Assembly (NCBI RefSeq): GCF_039831995.1
Contig: NZ_JBDOIO010000004.1
Span: 1,426,001-1,490,000 of the forward strand
DNA length: 64,000 nt
DNA from: Paenibacillus pabuli
GTDB lineage: Bacteria > Bacillota > Bacilli > Paenibacillales > Paenibacillaceae
Reading direction: 5' to 3'
Positions 27,176 through 36,082 of the stretch are shown here, in pieces (within the stretch, counting starts at the first letter, position 1; each line of letters starts with the position of its first letter). The translations under genes and the position numbers were made by a program. The notes under the pieces were generated by a model. It was not told where the DNA came from, ran no database searches, and saw nothing but the letters and a program-made list of their open reading frames with translations.

Positions 27176-30046
27176 ATGAAATTTGCCGTATTGGATTTCG
27201 AAACAACCGGCACGCAGTCCGACGGTGAGATTATACAAGCCGGACTTGCCATTATAGATCATGACTACAGCATAACTCAAATATATAGTTCTTATGTAAA
27301 CCCTGGTGTGTCTATTCCTCCGTTTATTACGGGATTAACCGGGATTACGGACGAAGATGTGGCGAACGCTCCCTCACTCGAAGAGATGATGATGGAGATG
27401 GTTCCGCTGCTAGACGATGTTGTCCTTGTGGGACACAACGTGGCTTTTGATTTTCATTTCCTTCAGAATGCACTCGATCGATGCGGCTACTTGCCATTCA
27501 CCGGACGCATTCTGGATACCATTGATTTTCTTAAAATTTCATTTCCTTCACTTGGTTCTTATCAACTGGGGTATGTATCTTCAGAATTCGGATTCCAGCA
27601 TGACCGTCCTCATCAGGCAGACAGTGACGCCCTGGCAACAGCCTATGTGCTCCTGAAGTGTTTGGACGAATTGCGTCAATTGCCATTGATTACGATACAG
27701 CGTCTCAGCGACCTGTTTGCACCTGAGGACAGCGATCTGGGCTGGTTCTTCGACGGCATGCGCAGTGAGAAGGAAGCAGAGCCCATACAGGATCTAGATG
27801 GACATACGTATTACCGCCAATTGGCCTTGAATGTGAGTGACTGGACCGAGATCGGTGCTCCACGCGATGAACGTGAAGGTAATCCGCTTGAAGGTGTAAG
27901 TTTTGAGCAGTATATGGATCAGGTCCGGGCCAATCTGCAGGATACACTGGATCACTATGAAGAACGCGAGGCACAGACACAGATGTTCAGCAGTGTAAGG
28001 CAAGCGCTGGACGAAGAAAAGCATTTGTTAATTGAAGCAGGTACGGGTACAGGGAAATCCCTGGGGTACTTGCTGCCGGCGATATATGAAAGTGTGAAGC
28101 AGGAACGAAAAGTAATGGTTAGCACGCATACAATCAACCTGCAGGAACAGCTTCGGGAGCGTGATATCCCGCTGCTGACCAAAGTGGTTCCTTTTCCGTT
28201 TAAGGCTGCCGTGTTCAAAGGTCGGGGACACTACCTGTGTCTGAGGAAGTTTGAGCACAAGATCAACAAACGTGAGTTTGCTACACCGAAAGAAGATTAT
28301 TTTACAGCCGCTCAAATGATTGTGTGGCTCACCCAGACAGAGACTGGAGATGATGAGGAGCTTAACCTCAGTGCACGCGGTGGGGACTTCTGGGAAACGG
28401 TACAGAGTGAATCGGAATCCTGTCTGGGACGTTCCTGTCCGTGGTTCAGGAAGTGCTTCTACCACCGGGCGAAGCATGAAGCAGGATTGTCTGATATCGT
28501 CATTACGAATCATTCCAAACTGTTTACGGATGTAAAAGCAGCTCATCAGCTGCTCCCTGCTTACGATAGTCTTGTCATTGACGAGGCTCATCATCTCGAG
28601 GATGTGGCGGGTAAGCACTTGGGTCTACACATGAAATATTTCACGTTGGTTCATACCCTGACCCGATTGTTTAAGGATAGTCGGAACGGTCAGCTTCCCA
28701 TGCTGCGTACACAACTGGCGGGTCATGAGAATTCGGTGCAGTGGGGCTCAGTCATTGACCAGATGTTCCCGCTTGCTGTTGAAGTCAAAGAGATGTGGGA
28801 TCGTTTGAGCGATGCCTTGTTTAGCTTGCTGCCTGAGCGGAGTGATGCTTCTCCGGGTGAAACGGGGCAATTTTCCCTCAGACTGAAGCCTTCAATGAAA
28901 CCGGCGAAGTGGCAGGAGCTGCAGGATTACGAAAACCAGATTTATGTCACACTGGGGGACTTGATCCGTAAGGGAGACAAGCTGCTTCTTGAAGTCAAAG
29001 AAGACCAGGACGATTATCAATCGGATAGCTTGATCACGGACATTACAGGTCTGCTTAAGGATTTGGCAACGCTCAAAGAGAACCTTCGATTCTTCATGCG
29101 AATGGATGATGCCAAAACGGTATACTGGATGGAGGCGAGCGGCCAATTCCGCAGCAAATCACTGCAGCTCTATGCGGTTCCTGTTGATGTTAGTGCACAG
29201 CTGAAGGACATGTTCTTCGATAAAAAGAAAAGCGTTGTCCTTACTTCGGCTACGCTCTCTGTCGATAAGTCATTTCAGTTCATGATCGAACAGCTTGGCT
29301 TGCAGGAAGCGGCTGACAATAACCGTTTGCTGACGTCCATGCTGCCGTCACCATTCCGATACAGGGATCAGGCACTGCTGGTGATACCTCGTGATTTCCC
29401 AAGCGTAAAGGGCAGTGTTGGTGATGCTCACTTTGTCGACATGCTCGTAAGATCTCTGGCTGAAACGGCTATTGCGACACGAGGACGCATGATGGTGCTC
29501 TTTACTTCATACAGAATGCTGCGGCAGGTGTATGACCCATTAAAAGAGGCACTGTCGGGTAACGATATTTCGCTGCTCGGTCAAGGTGTGGACAGTGGCA
29601 GTCGTTCCAAGTTAACCCGCAGGTTTCAGGATGCGAAAGCAACGGTACTGCTCGGCACCAGCAGTTTCTGGGAAGGGGTCGATATCCCTGGAGAGGCGCT
29701 AACCTGTCTGGCCATTGTCAGATTGCCCTTCCAGCCACCGAACCATCCTCTTGTCGAAGCGAAGAGTGAACTGCTGCAGGAACAGAAAAAGAATCCGTTT
29801 ATGAAGCTGTCTGTTCCACAGGCCGTAATTCGTTTCAAGCAGGGATTCGGAAGACTTGTCCGTACGGCAAAGGATCGAGGCATTGTCATCGTTTACGACA
29901 CACGGGTGATTGAGTCTTATTACGGAAAGTATTTCTTATATTCATTACCGGGTCCCAAAATGGAGCATATGCTGACGGAACAGATGGTTCCCCGGATTAG
30001 CGAGTGGCTGGAAACACCAGCACAGGACCAATCTACTGTAAATTAG
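27176..30046 (+). CDS. dinG: Exonuclease-helicase of the DinG family
   Basis: Firmicute-type DinG: an N-terminal DEDDh 3'-5' exonuclease (DFETTGT, HNVAFDFHFL, HQADSDALATA; about residues 1-170) joined to an XPD/DinG-like superfamily 2 helicase. Walker A is GTGTGKSLGYLLPA, the DEAH box is IDEAHHLED, and the C-terminal motif VI is QGFGRLVRTAKDRG. Cysteines in CLGRSCPWFRKC may hold an iron-sulfur cluster. The ATG at 27176 precedes the exonuclease motif; TTG 27164 has a closer ribosome site and is an alternative. About 957 residues. Confidence 0.94.
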   Translation: MKFAVLDFETTGTQSDGEIIQAGLAIIDHDYSITQIYSSYVNPGVSIPPFITGLTGITDEDVANAPSLEEMMMEMVPLLDDVVLVGHNVAFDFHFLQNALDRCGYLPFTGRILDTIDFLKISFPSLGSYQLGYVSSEFGFQHDRPHQADSDALATAYVLLKCLDELRQLPLITIQRLSDLFAPEDSDLGWFFDGMRSEKEAEPIQDLDGHTYYRQLALNVSDWTEIGAPRDEREGNPLEGVSFEQYMDQVRANLQDTLDHYEEREAQTQMFSSVRQALDEEKHLLIEAGTGTGKSLGYLLPAIYESVKQERKVMVSTHTINLQEQLRERDIPLLTKVVPFPFKAAVFKGRGHYLCLRKFEHKINKREFATPKEDYFTAAQMIVWLTQTETGDDEELNLSARGGDFWETVQSESESCLGRSCPWFRKCFYHRAKHEAGLSDIVITNHSKLFTDVKAAHQLLPAYDSLVIDEAHHLEDVAGKHLGLHMKYFTLVHTLTRLFKDSRNGQLPMLRTQLAGHENSVQWGSVIDQMFPLAVEVKEMWDRLSDALFSLLPERSDASPGETGQFSLRLKPSMKPAKWQELQDYENQIYVTLGDLIRKGDKLLLEVKEDQDDYQSDSLITDITGLLKDLATLKENLRFFMRMDDAKTVYWMEASGQFRSKSLQLYAVPVDVSAQLKDMFFDKKKSVVLTSATLSVDKSFQFMIEQLGLQEAADNNRLLTSMLPSPFRYRDQALLVIPRDFPSVKGSVGDAHFVDMLVRSLAETAIATRGRMMVLFTSYRMLRQVYDPLKEALSGNDISLLGQGVDSGSRSKLTRRFQDAKATVLLGTSSFWEGVDIPGEALTCLAIVRLPFQPPNHPLVEAKSELLQEQKKNPFMKLSVPQAVIRFKQGFGRLVRTAKDRGIVIVYDTRVIESYYGKYFLYSLPGPKMEHMLTEQMVPRISEWLETPAQDQSTVN

Positions 30047-30234
30047 GTATGACGTCGTTGCGCAATAAGGGCTTCTCGCTGTAAACTTTATTAGAGTGTG
30101 GATCATCCTTGGAGCACTTTTAATTTTATATTTCATAAGGCATCTTGCATGATTTCATTCGGAGACGAAAACGGTTATGCGGGATGCTACATTTTTATTT
30201 ATCTATCGTGGCCTTGGTAAGGGGGAGCAATGTA

Positions 30235-30888
30235 ATGAAATCAGATAAAATTTCGGAAGCTGTGGTACGCAGATTGCCTGTTTACTTACGTTATTTGAGT
30301 GAACTGCATCAACGTGAGGTAGGCACGGTGTCATCACAGGAACTGGGACTACGCCTGGATCTTAATCCTGCCCAGATTCGCAAAGACCTTGCATACTTTG
30401 GGGACTTCGGTCGCAAAGGCATTGGATATGACGTATCGTATCTAATCGAAAAAATCCGTCATATCTTGAAAATTGATCAGCAAATCAATGTTGCTCTGGT
30501 CGGGGCGGGTAACTTGGGACATGCATTATCCAATTACAATGCCTATCTGAAAGACAACATGAAAATTGTTGCTGTTTTCGATGCATACGGCCCTAAGATC
30601 GGCAGTCAGATTAACAGCTTGAAGGTACAGCCCATGAATGAACTAACGGATTCGGTCAAAAAAGATAATATTCGTATTGGCATCATTACCGTTCCGGATA
30701 CCGAAGCTCAGAACGTAGCCGATCAGCTCGTGGAATCCGGCATTGAAGCGATTCTGAACTTTGCACCAACCATCTTGAAAACACCACCGCACGTCCGTAT
30801 TCATCATGCTGATTTTACAACGGATCTGCTTAGCCTGGCTTATTATCTGGAGAACGGAAAGGACGACGAGGAAGATGACGACAAATAG
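30235..30888 (+). CDS. rex: Redox-sensing transcriptional repressor Rex
   Basis: Senses the NADH/NAD ratio and represses fermentation and anaerobic respiration genes. The N-terminal winged helix (VVRRLPVYLRYLSELHQREVGTVSSQELG) is followed by a Rossmann fold with GAGNLGHALSNY and a domain-swapped C-terminal helix. The start at 30235 follows AAGGGGGAGC; the frame upstream of it is not family-like. About 217 residues. No convincing Rex box was found before it. It overlaps the next gene by 14 bases. Confidence 0.95.
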   Translation: MKSDKISEAVVRRLPVYLRYLSELHQREVGTVSSQELGLRLDLNPAQIRKDLAYFGDFGRKGIGYDVSYLIEKIRHILKIDQQINVALVGAGNLGHALSNYNAYLKDNMKIVAVFDAYGPKIGSQINSLKVQPMNELTDSVKKDNIRIGIITVPDTEAQNVADQLVESGIEAILNFAPTILKTPPHVRIHHADFTTDLLSLAYYLENGKDDEEDDDK

Positions 30889-32179
30889 ATGGGTAATTCA
30901 TAACGGCAAATTTGCTGTGAATCAGGGTACGGAATGGACTGTGGTTCAAGGATATATGGTCGTTGAAGACGACAAGATTGTGCATATTGGTGAGACACTG
31001 CAAGATGGAGATGAGAACCTGCCGAAGGTTGATGGCAAAGGACTGGTCTTTTTGCCGGGTCTGATCAATACGCATGGTCACGCAGCCATGTCGCTTCTGA
31101 GAGGTCATGGGGACGATCTGGCCCTGCAAGTATGGCTTCAGGAGAAAATGTGGCCTATGGAGGCGAAAATGACGTCTGAGGACGTGTATTGGGGTACCTC
31201 CCTTTCTGTATTAGAAATGCTGAAAGGCGGAACGACTGCATTTCTGGATATGTATGACCATATGGACCAGGTGGCGAAGGTGGTTGAACAATCCGGTATC
31301 CGGGCCGCATTGGCACGTGGTGTTATTGGTCTCTGTTCTGAAGAAGAGCAATTGCGCAAACTGCAGGAATCGGCTGCGTTTGCACGCGAGTGGAACGGAC
31401 AAGCTGGTGGTCGAATTACGACGATCATCTCACCGCATGCGCCGTATACTTGCCCTCCGGATTACATAGAGAAGCTGGTACAGGTTGCACATGATCTGGA
31501 TCTGCCGCTGCACACCCATATGTCGGAAACCCTTCGCGAAGTCGAACAGAATGTAACGGATTATGGTCTGCGTCCAGTAGCACATTTGGAAAAGCTCGGT
31601 TTCTTCTCTCGTCCTTCTCTCGTAGCTCACGCTGTGCATTTGAATGATGAGGAGATTGAAATTCTGGCACGCCATGATGTAGCGGTCTCTCACAATCCGG
31701 GAAGCAACCTGAAGCTTGCTTCGGGTGTTGCGCGAGTTCCGGATCTGCTGAAAGCTGGAGTAACCGTATCTCTGGGAACAGACGGACCTGCAAGCAACAA
31801 CAACCTGGATATGTTTGAAGAGATGAGACTGGCTGCTTTGATTCATAAGGGCGTATCCGGTGACCCAACAGCGGTACCAGCGGGGGAAGCGCTGCTGCTC
31901 GGAACGGGGTATGGTGCCAAATCCATCTTCCTGAACAATACGGGAGTACTCCAAGTAGGCATGAAGGCTGATTTCATTGCGCTAAATATTGAACAAGCAC
32001 ACTTCTATCCGCACACGGATCTGATCTCTCATACCATTTACTCCGCTTCAGCCAAAGATGTGGAGCATGTGTGGGTCGACGGCAAGCAGCTGGTGAAACA
32101 TGGCGAATGTCTTACTATGGATGAAGAGCGCATTCTGCGCGAGTCTCAACTTGCATTTGACGGACTGCTCGCCCGTTAA
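30875..32179 (+). CDS. mtaD: 5-methylthioadenosine/S-adenosylhomocysteine deaminase-type amidohydrolase
   Basis: Metal-dependent amidohydrolase of 435 residues. Motifs: NTHGHAAMSLLRG (first metal histidines), HTHMSETLREVEQN, the histidine of VAHAVHLND, and the catalytic aspartate of LGTDGPASNNNLDMFEEMRLA. Close family members deaminate MTA or SAH, or act as guanine/atrazine-type deaminases. The methionine salvage genes at 42-52 kb give some context, but the substrate is not proven. It overlaps the end of rex. Confidence 0.83.
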   Translation: MTTNRWVIHNGKFAVNQGTEWTVVQGYMVVEDDKIVHIGETLQDGDENLPKVDGKGLVFLPGLINTHGHAAMSLLRGHGDDLALQVWLQEKMWPMEAKMTSEDVYWGTSLSVLEMLKGGTTAFLDMYDHMDQVAKVVEQSGIRAALARGVIGLCSEEEQLRKLQESAAFAREWNGQAGGRITTIISPHAPYTCPPDYIEKLVQVAHDLDLPLHTHMSETLREVEQNVTDYGLRPVAHLEKLGFFSRPSLVAHAVHLNDEEIEILARHDVAVSHNPGSNLKLASGVARVPDLLKAGVTVSLGTDGPASNNNLDMFEEMRLAALIHKGVSGDPTAVPAGEALLLGTGYGAKSIFLNNTGVLQVGMKADFIALNIEQAHFYPHTDLISHTIYSASAKDVEHVWVDGKQLVKHGECLTMDEERILRESQLAFDGLLAR

Positions 32180-32223
32180 TTTCAGAATAGCAGCAGCGTC
32201 ATAGGGGAAAGGAAGTACCGCTT

Positions 32224-32754
32224 TTGAAAAGAAAAAAGAAATGGATATGGATTTCGCTGCTCATCCTGATTTTGATTCTGTTTGGACTTCAGCGCTTTTA
32301 TATCTATATTACCCAAGACCAGCGCAATGAAGAAGCACTAGCTATTCAAGCCGCACAGGAGCAGCTCGGGATAACTTCTTATGACGATCTCCGAAAATAC
32401 GTCTGGGGTCAAAAAGAAGGCGAAGACAACATTTACTGGACGATGATGGCCAAAAATAAAGATAATCAAGACATCGCAGTTTGGGTCAAGTTTGATGCAA
32501 GCAATAAACCGGTCACAGGTAGTAATGCTGTGCACAGTGAATTGTTGCAGAACGGGTTGTCGGAAGCACAAGTTCGCAATCGATTCAGCACAGAAGTACC
32601 TGGCGGAGAGATCAAACGAATTATGCCTGGTGTCGTCAATGGCATCTATGTCTGGCAAGTTTATTACAATGACGACACACATAACTATTATCGATTCTAT
32701 CGCTTCAGTAATGGAGAACAGGTTGATTTGGTCTATACTATTCCAAACAGCTAA
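32224..32754 (+). CDS. ypmB: YpmB-like DUF5590 membrane-anchored protein
   Basis: One N-terminal membrane anchor after a lysine-rich start (KRKKKWIWISLLILILILFG), then an extracellular PepSY-like domain (EEALAIQAAQEQLGITSYDDL; AVWVKFDASNKPVTG). The start is TTG, with GGAAAGGAAG upstream. In B. subtilis ypmB follows dinG and precedes aspB and asnS; here rex and an amidohydrolase lie between. The function is unknown. Its transcript ends at a strong terminator. Confidence 0.8.
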   Translation: MKRKKKWIWISLLILILILFGLQRFYIYITQDQRNEEALAIQAAQEQLGITSYDDLRKYVWGQKEGEDNIYWTMMAKNKDNQDIAVWVKFDASNKPVTGSNAVHSELLQNGLSEAQVRNRFSTEVPGGEIKRIMPGVVNGIYVWQVYYNDDTHNYYRFYRFSNGEQVDLVYTIPNS

Positions 32755-32793
32755 ACATATATTAAGAGGACTTTTTAGGTAAATTCTTCAAAG

Positions 32794-32829
32794 AACCGGC
32801 AGACGGAACCCCGTCTGATCCGGTTTTTT
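32794..32829 (+). terminator. Intrinsic terminator after the ypmB-like gene
   Basis: AACCGGCAGACGG pairs with CCGTCTGATCCGGTT around AACC, followed by TTTTTT. It closes the rex-mtaD-ypmB transcript. Confidence 0.9.
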
Positions 32830-32918
32830 GGCGTATCTCAAAAATTATTCTGGATTTGAATAGTTAAAATTAATAATTTATTCATATTTTCGCCTTCGAA
32901 ATTGTATATACGATGTGA

Positions 32919-32947
32919 TATACTCAAATATGTATTCAAGAATACAT
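32919..32947 (+). promoter_or_regulatory. Promoter -10 with 18-bp perfect palindrome (operator candidate)
   Basis: TATACT (32919-32924) is followed six bases later by ATGTATTCAAGAATACAT (32930-32947), a perfect inverted repeat located at the expected transcription start. Such placement is typical of repressor operators. No -35 consensus hexamer is clear. The downstream genes are the membrane protein and FtsH-like protease pair. The cognate regulator is not evident in the window. Confidence 0.5.
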
Positions 32948-33053
32948 TAAACAGGAATAAAACCTGTTGGGCACATCACAGGTCATTCGTACACAATTCA
33001 TATTATGCCTATAAGCTATAGGGATGAGCCAAAATTTGGGAGGGGAAACTCAC

Positions 33054-33581
33054 TTGAAGCTAAAAGTATTGCCTATTGCTTTAACTGCCGTCATTTCAGC
33101 CGTTGTGTTGTTTGGAGGTTGGTTTGTGTATCGTCAGGTGGCCATGCAGAATCCGATTGAAAAAATGGTGACCCAGTATGAAGGGGTTAATGATGTTCAG
33201 TTAACTATTAACCGTAATGATGTACAATTGAAACTTGATTTGCAACCAAATGTAGATTTGGGCAGATTGGTTCAATATATTCAGAAAGAAGGACAAACCC
33301 TGATCGGCTCCCGCGCATTGAAACTTGACGTGGTCGATCATTCGAACGAAGCCCTGGAGAACTGGTGGGGCGATGCCATGTTTACCGTTGCTCAAGCCAT
33401 GGAGAACAAGCAATACACCGAAATTACACCTACATTATCCAAGATGGCGACCAATGGGATTCAAGTGAATACAGCCATGGATGACAATAACGTATATGTA
33501 AGTCTTAGAGACGGAGATGCCAGCAAGTTTATTATTCTGCCGCGTGTACCCGGCCAGATAGGAGTGTGGCCTAATGCCTAA
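33054..33581 (+). CDS. Membrane-anchored protein of unknown function paired with the FtsH-like protease
   Basis: Starts at TTG after GGGAGGGG. One N-terminal transmembrane helix (LPIALTAVISAVVLFGGWFVY) is followed by about 150 residues, probably extracellular, with alternating strands (VQLTINRNDVQLKLDLQPNVDLG). I do not recognise a family. It overlaps the protease gene by eight bases, so a functional partnership, for example substrate delivery or control of the protease, is likely but inferred. Confidence 0.75.
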   Translation: MKLKVLPIALTAVISAVVLFGGWFVYRQVAMQNPIEKMVTQYEGVNDVQLTINRNDVQLKLDLQPNVDLGRLVQYIQKEGQTLIGSRALKLDVVDHSNEALENWWGDAMFTVAQAMENKQYTEITPTLSKMATNGIQVNTAMDDNNVYVSLRDGDASKFIILPRVPGQIGVWPNA

Positions 33582-35076
33582 ATGGACGAAGGAAGTTGCC
33601 ATTGGATTTGTCCCTGTGTTGATTATCTTTCTTGCTTTTATTGGCGTGAATATTTTCCCGATTCTGATCGCAGCAGCAGTTGTAGGCGGATTGCTGCTTA
33701 TGATGCAGATGCGTGGTGGTATTACGGTTGGAGCAGGTCAGGAACGCAAGCGGAAGAAAAAAGGACCTTCCAAACTGACATTTGAGGAAATCGGCGGCCA
33801 GGAAAGTGCCAAGCAGGAGCTGCGTGAAGCGCTTGATTTTCTCATCCGACATGAAGAAATCCAGAAGTTCGGTATTCGCCCATTGAAAGGTATCCTGCTT
33901 ACAGGACCTCCAGGAACAGGGAAAACACTGATGGCCAAAGCGGCTGCGCATTACACAGATTCCGTATTTGTTGCAGCTTCAGGCAGTGAGTTTGTTGAAA
34001 TGTATGTCGGTGTCGGCGCAGGAAGAATTCGTGATTTATTTCGTGATGCTAGAACGCGTGCGGCCAAAGAAAATAAAGAGAATGCCATTATCTTCATCGA
34101 TGAGATTGATGTTATTGGCGGTAAACGTGAAGGCGGTCAGCAGCGTGAGTATGATCAGACGCTCAATCAGCTGTTGACGGAAATGGACGGAATTTATACA
34201 TCCGAAACACCTCGCATCCTCGTTATCGCAGCAACAAACCGTAAGGAAATGCTGGACAGTGCCTTAACCCGTCCGGGACGTTTTGACCGTCATATCCAGG
34301 TTGACCTGCCTGACAAGAAAGGTAGAAAGCACATTTTGGAGCTCCATGCAGTAAATAAACCTCTGATGGAGGGTGTGAGCCTGGAGAAAACAGCGGAGGA
34401 ATCCTACGGCTTCTCGGGTGCACAGCTGGAAAGTGTCATGAATGAAGCGGCAATCTACGCGATGAGAGATGGGCTGCTCAACATTGAACAGCGCCACTTG
34501 TCTCTGGCGATTGATAAAGTCATGATGGGTGAGAAAACGGATCGTGAATCCAGTGTCGAAGAGAAAAAACGGGTAGCTATTCACGAATTGGGACATGCCA
34601 TCATGGCAGAACTCGTTCGTCCGGGCAGCGTGAGCCAGGTTGCTCTCAGCCCGCGTGGACAGGCACTCGGTTATGTACGTCACAATCCGCAGCAGGAGCA
34701 ATTCCTATACACCAAGCGCTTCCTGGAAGAACAGATTATGATCGCACTTGGCGGTGCAGCAGCTGAGGAAATGTACTATGGTGGTCGCAGTACTGGTTCA
34801 CGCAATGACTTCGAACAGGCAACCAATGTAGTACAGACGATGATGGCATCTGGTCTAACTTCGCTCGGTATAGTAAACATGGATATGGTTACAACGGAAG
34901 AGCTTATGCGCGAAAATAAAATGATACTACAGGATCTGATGGATCAGACCAAACATCTGCTTGAAGAACAACGGACAATTTTCGACAATTCATTGGATAC
35001 GCTGATGAGAGAAGAAGTTTTGTCTGGCGAGCAATTTCGTTGTCAATTTCGTGACAGCGCCCTTTTACCGGCATAA
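33574..35076 (+). CDS. Short FtsH-like AAA+ zinc metalloprotease
   Basis: Membrane AAA+ protease of 500 residues. Two close N-terminal helices (about 8-26 and 29-45) have almost no loop between them, whereas canonical FtsH has a large extracytoplasmic domain. Walker A is GPPGTGKT (111-118), Walker B IIFIDEID (172-179), the arginine-finger region LTRPGRFDRH. The zinc motif is HELGH (337-341) where FtsH usually has HEAGH; the third ligand is probably D412 in SRNDFEQAT. All catalytic residues are kept, so it should be active. It is a paralogue rather than the housekeeping ftsH, which normally lies near hpt/tilS. Confidence 0.9.
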   Translation: MPKWTKEVAIGFVPVLIIFLAFIGVNIFPILIAAAVVGGLLLMMQMRGGITVGAGQERKRKKKGPSKLTFEEIGGQESAKQELREALDFLIRHEEIQKFGIRPLKGILLTGPPGTGKTLMAKAAAHYTDSVFVAASGSEFVEMYVGVGAGRIRDLFRDARTRAAKENKENAIIFIDEIDVIGGKREGGQQREYDQTLNQLLTEMDGIYTSETPRILVIAATNRKEMLDSALTRPGRFDRHIQVDLPDKKGRKHILELHAVNKPLMEGVSLEKTAEESYGFSGAQLESVMNEAAIYAMRDGLLNIEQRHLSLAIDKVMMGEKTDRESSVEEKKRVAIHELGHAIMAELVRPGSVSQVALSPRGQALGYVRHNPQQEQFLYTKRFLEEQIMIALGGAAAEEMYYGGRSTGSRNDFEQATNVVQTMMASGLTSLGIVNMDMVTTEELMRENKMILQDLMDQTKHLLEEQRTIFDNSLDTLMREEVLSGEQFRCQFRDSALLPA

Positions 35077-35101
35077 TTTATTTATGCCGGTTATTTTTTT
35101 T
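35067..35101 (+). terminator. Intrinsic terminator overlapping the FtsH-like stop codon
   Basis: ACCGGCATAA/TTATGCCGGT forms a 10-bp stem; the stop codon TAA of the protease gene is inside it. TTATTTTTTTT follows. Confidence 0.88.
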
Positions 35102-35146
35102 TACATTTCACTCGTGCTAAGATATTATTATATGTTGGGTCGAAAT

Positions 35147-35174
35147 TTGTAATTTTCGGCGAACAGGGTACAAT
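35147..35174 (+). promoter_or_regulatory. Sigma-A promoter of hbd-ackA
   Basis: TTGTAA (35147-35152), a 16-base spacer and TACAAT (35169-35174) lie about 36 bases before the ATG. Confidence 0.55.
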
Positions 35175-35209
35175 AGAGAAATAGAGAACCGAAAGGATGG
35201 AGCAGAACC

Positions 35210-36082
35210 ATGTTTTTTAAAAAAATAGGAGTTGTCGGCGGCGGCACCATGGGACAAGGCATTTCCCAAATGCTTGCAGCCAAAGGACTTGATGTGCTTC
35301 TGGTGGAGCACACGGCCGAGAAGCTTAACCATGCATACGACATGATTGAAACAAACCTCGATAAGCAATTGGAGAAATGGGCTATCACCAAAGCCGAGAA
35401 AAAATTGATTCTTTCCCGTATTACCAAAGTAGCTCATCTGGCAGAACTGGGATCATGCGATATGGTTATCGAAACGATCTCGGAAGACCTGGAAGCCAAA
35501 AAGGCGGTTTTCGGCCAATTGGATCAAGTTTGCCCGAGCAACGTTATTCTTGCAAGTAACACATCCACGCTGAGTTTGACCGAGCTTGCAAGCTCGACCA
35601 AATACCCAGAGCGTGTTATTGGTATGCACTTTATTCACCCGGTTTCCCGGGTTGACCTTGTAGAGATTATTCGTGGTTTGAAAACATCTGATTCCACTTT
35701 CGATGAAACAAGAAGATTTGTGGAAGAGGTTGTAGATAAAAAAGGCGTAATGATCTATGAATCCCCTGGTTTCGTTACTTCCAGACTGATTTGCCTTTTG
35801 ATCAATGAAGCTCTTCACGTTCTTCAGGAAGGCGTTGCTTCTGCTGAAGATATCGATGATGCAATGCGTATCGGATACAACTTCCAGCATGGCCCGCTTG
35901 AAATGGCTGACCGTTTCGGATTGGATTCCGTTGAAGCTGCACTGGAAAGAATGTTCCGTGAATTCGGAGAGCTCAAATATCGTCCTTCTACTGTATTGAA
36001 GAAAATGGTACGTGCAGGACATCTCGGTGTTAAGACGGGCGAAGGATTCTTCAAGTACGACAAGGATGGTGACCGGCTGTGA
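35210..36082 (+). CDS. 3-hydroxybutyryl-CoA dehydrogenase
   Basis: NAD(P)-dependent oxidation of 3-hydroxyacyl-CoA, of the Hbd/MmgB type (290 residues). The Rossmann loop VVGGGTMGQGISQMLAAKG, the catalytic histidine-glutamate pair in GMHFIHPVSRVDLVEII and the C-terminal dimer domain (GYNFQHGPLEMADRFGLDSV) are complete. It overlaps ackA by four bases, which suggests joint use in acyl-CoA and acetate metabolism; no thiolase or crotonase is adjacent. The direction of flux cannot be told. Confidence 0.92.
   Translation: MFFKKIGVVGGGTMGQGISQMLAAKGLDVLLVEHTAEKLNHAYDMIETNLDKQLEKWAITKAEKKLILSRITKVAHLAELGSCDMVIETISEDLEAKKAVFGQLDQVCPSNVILASNTSTLSLTELASSTKYPERVIGMHFIHPVSRVDLVEIIRGLKTSDSTFDETRRFVEEVVDKKGVMIYESPGFVTSRLICLLINEALHVLQEGVASAEDIDDAMRIGYNFQHGPLEMADRFGLDSVEAALERMFREFGELKYRPSTVLKKMVRAGHLGVKTGEGFFKYDKDGDRL

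Noticed and set aside
30047..30234. Rex operator in front of rex
   Set aside because: No TTGTGAA…TTCACAA-like inverted repeat is seen in the interval.
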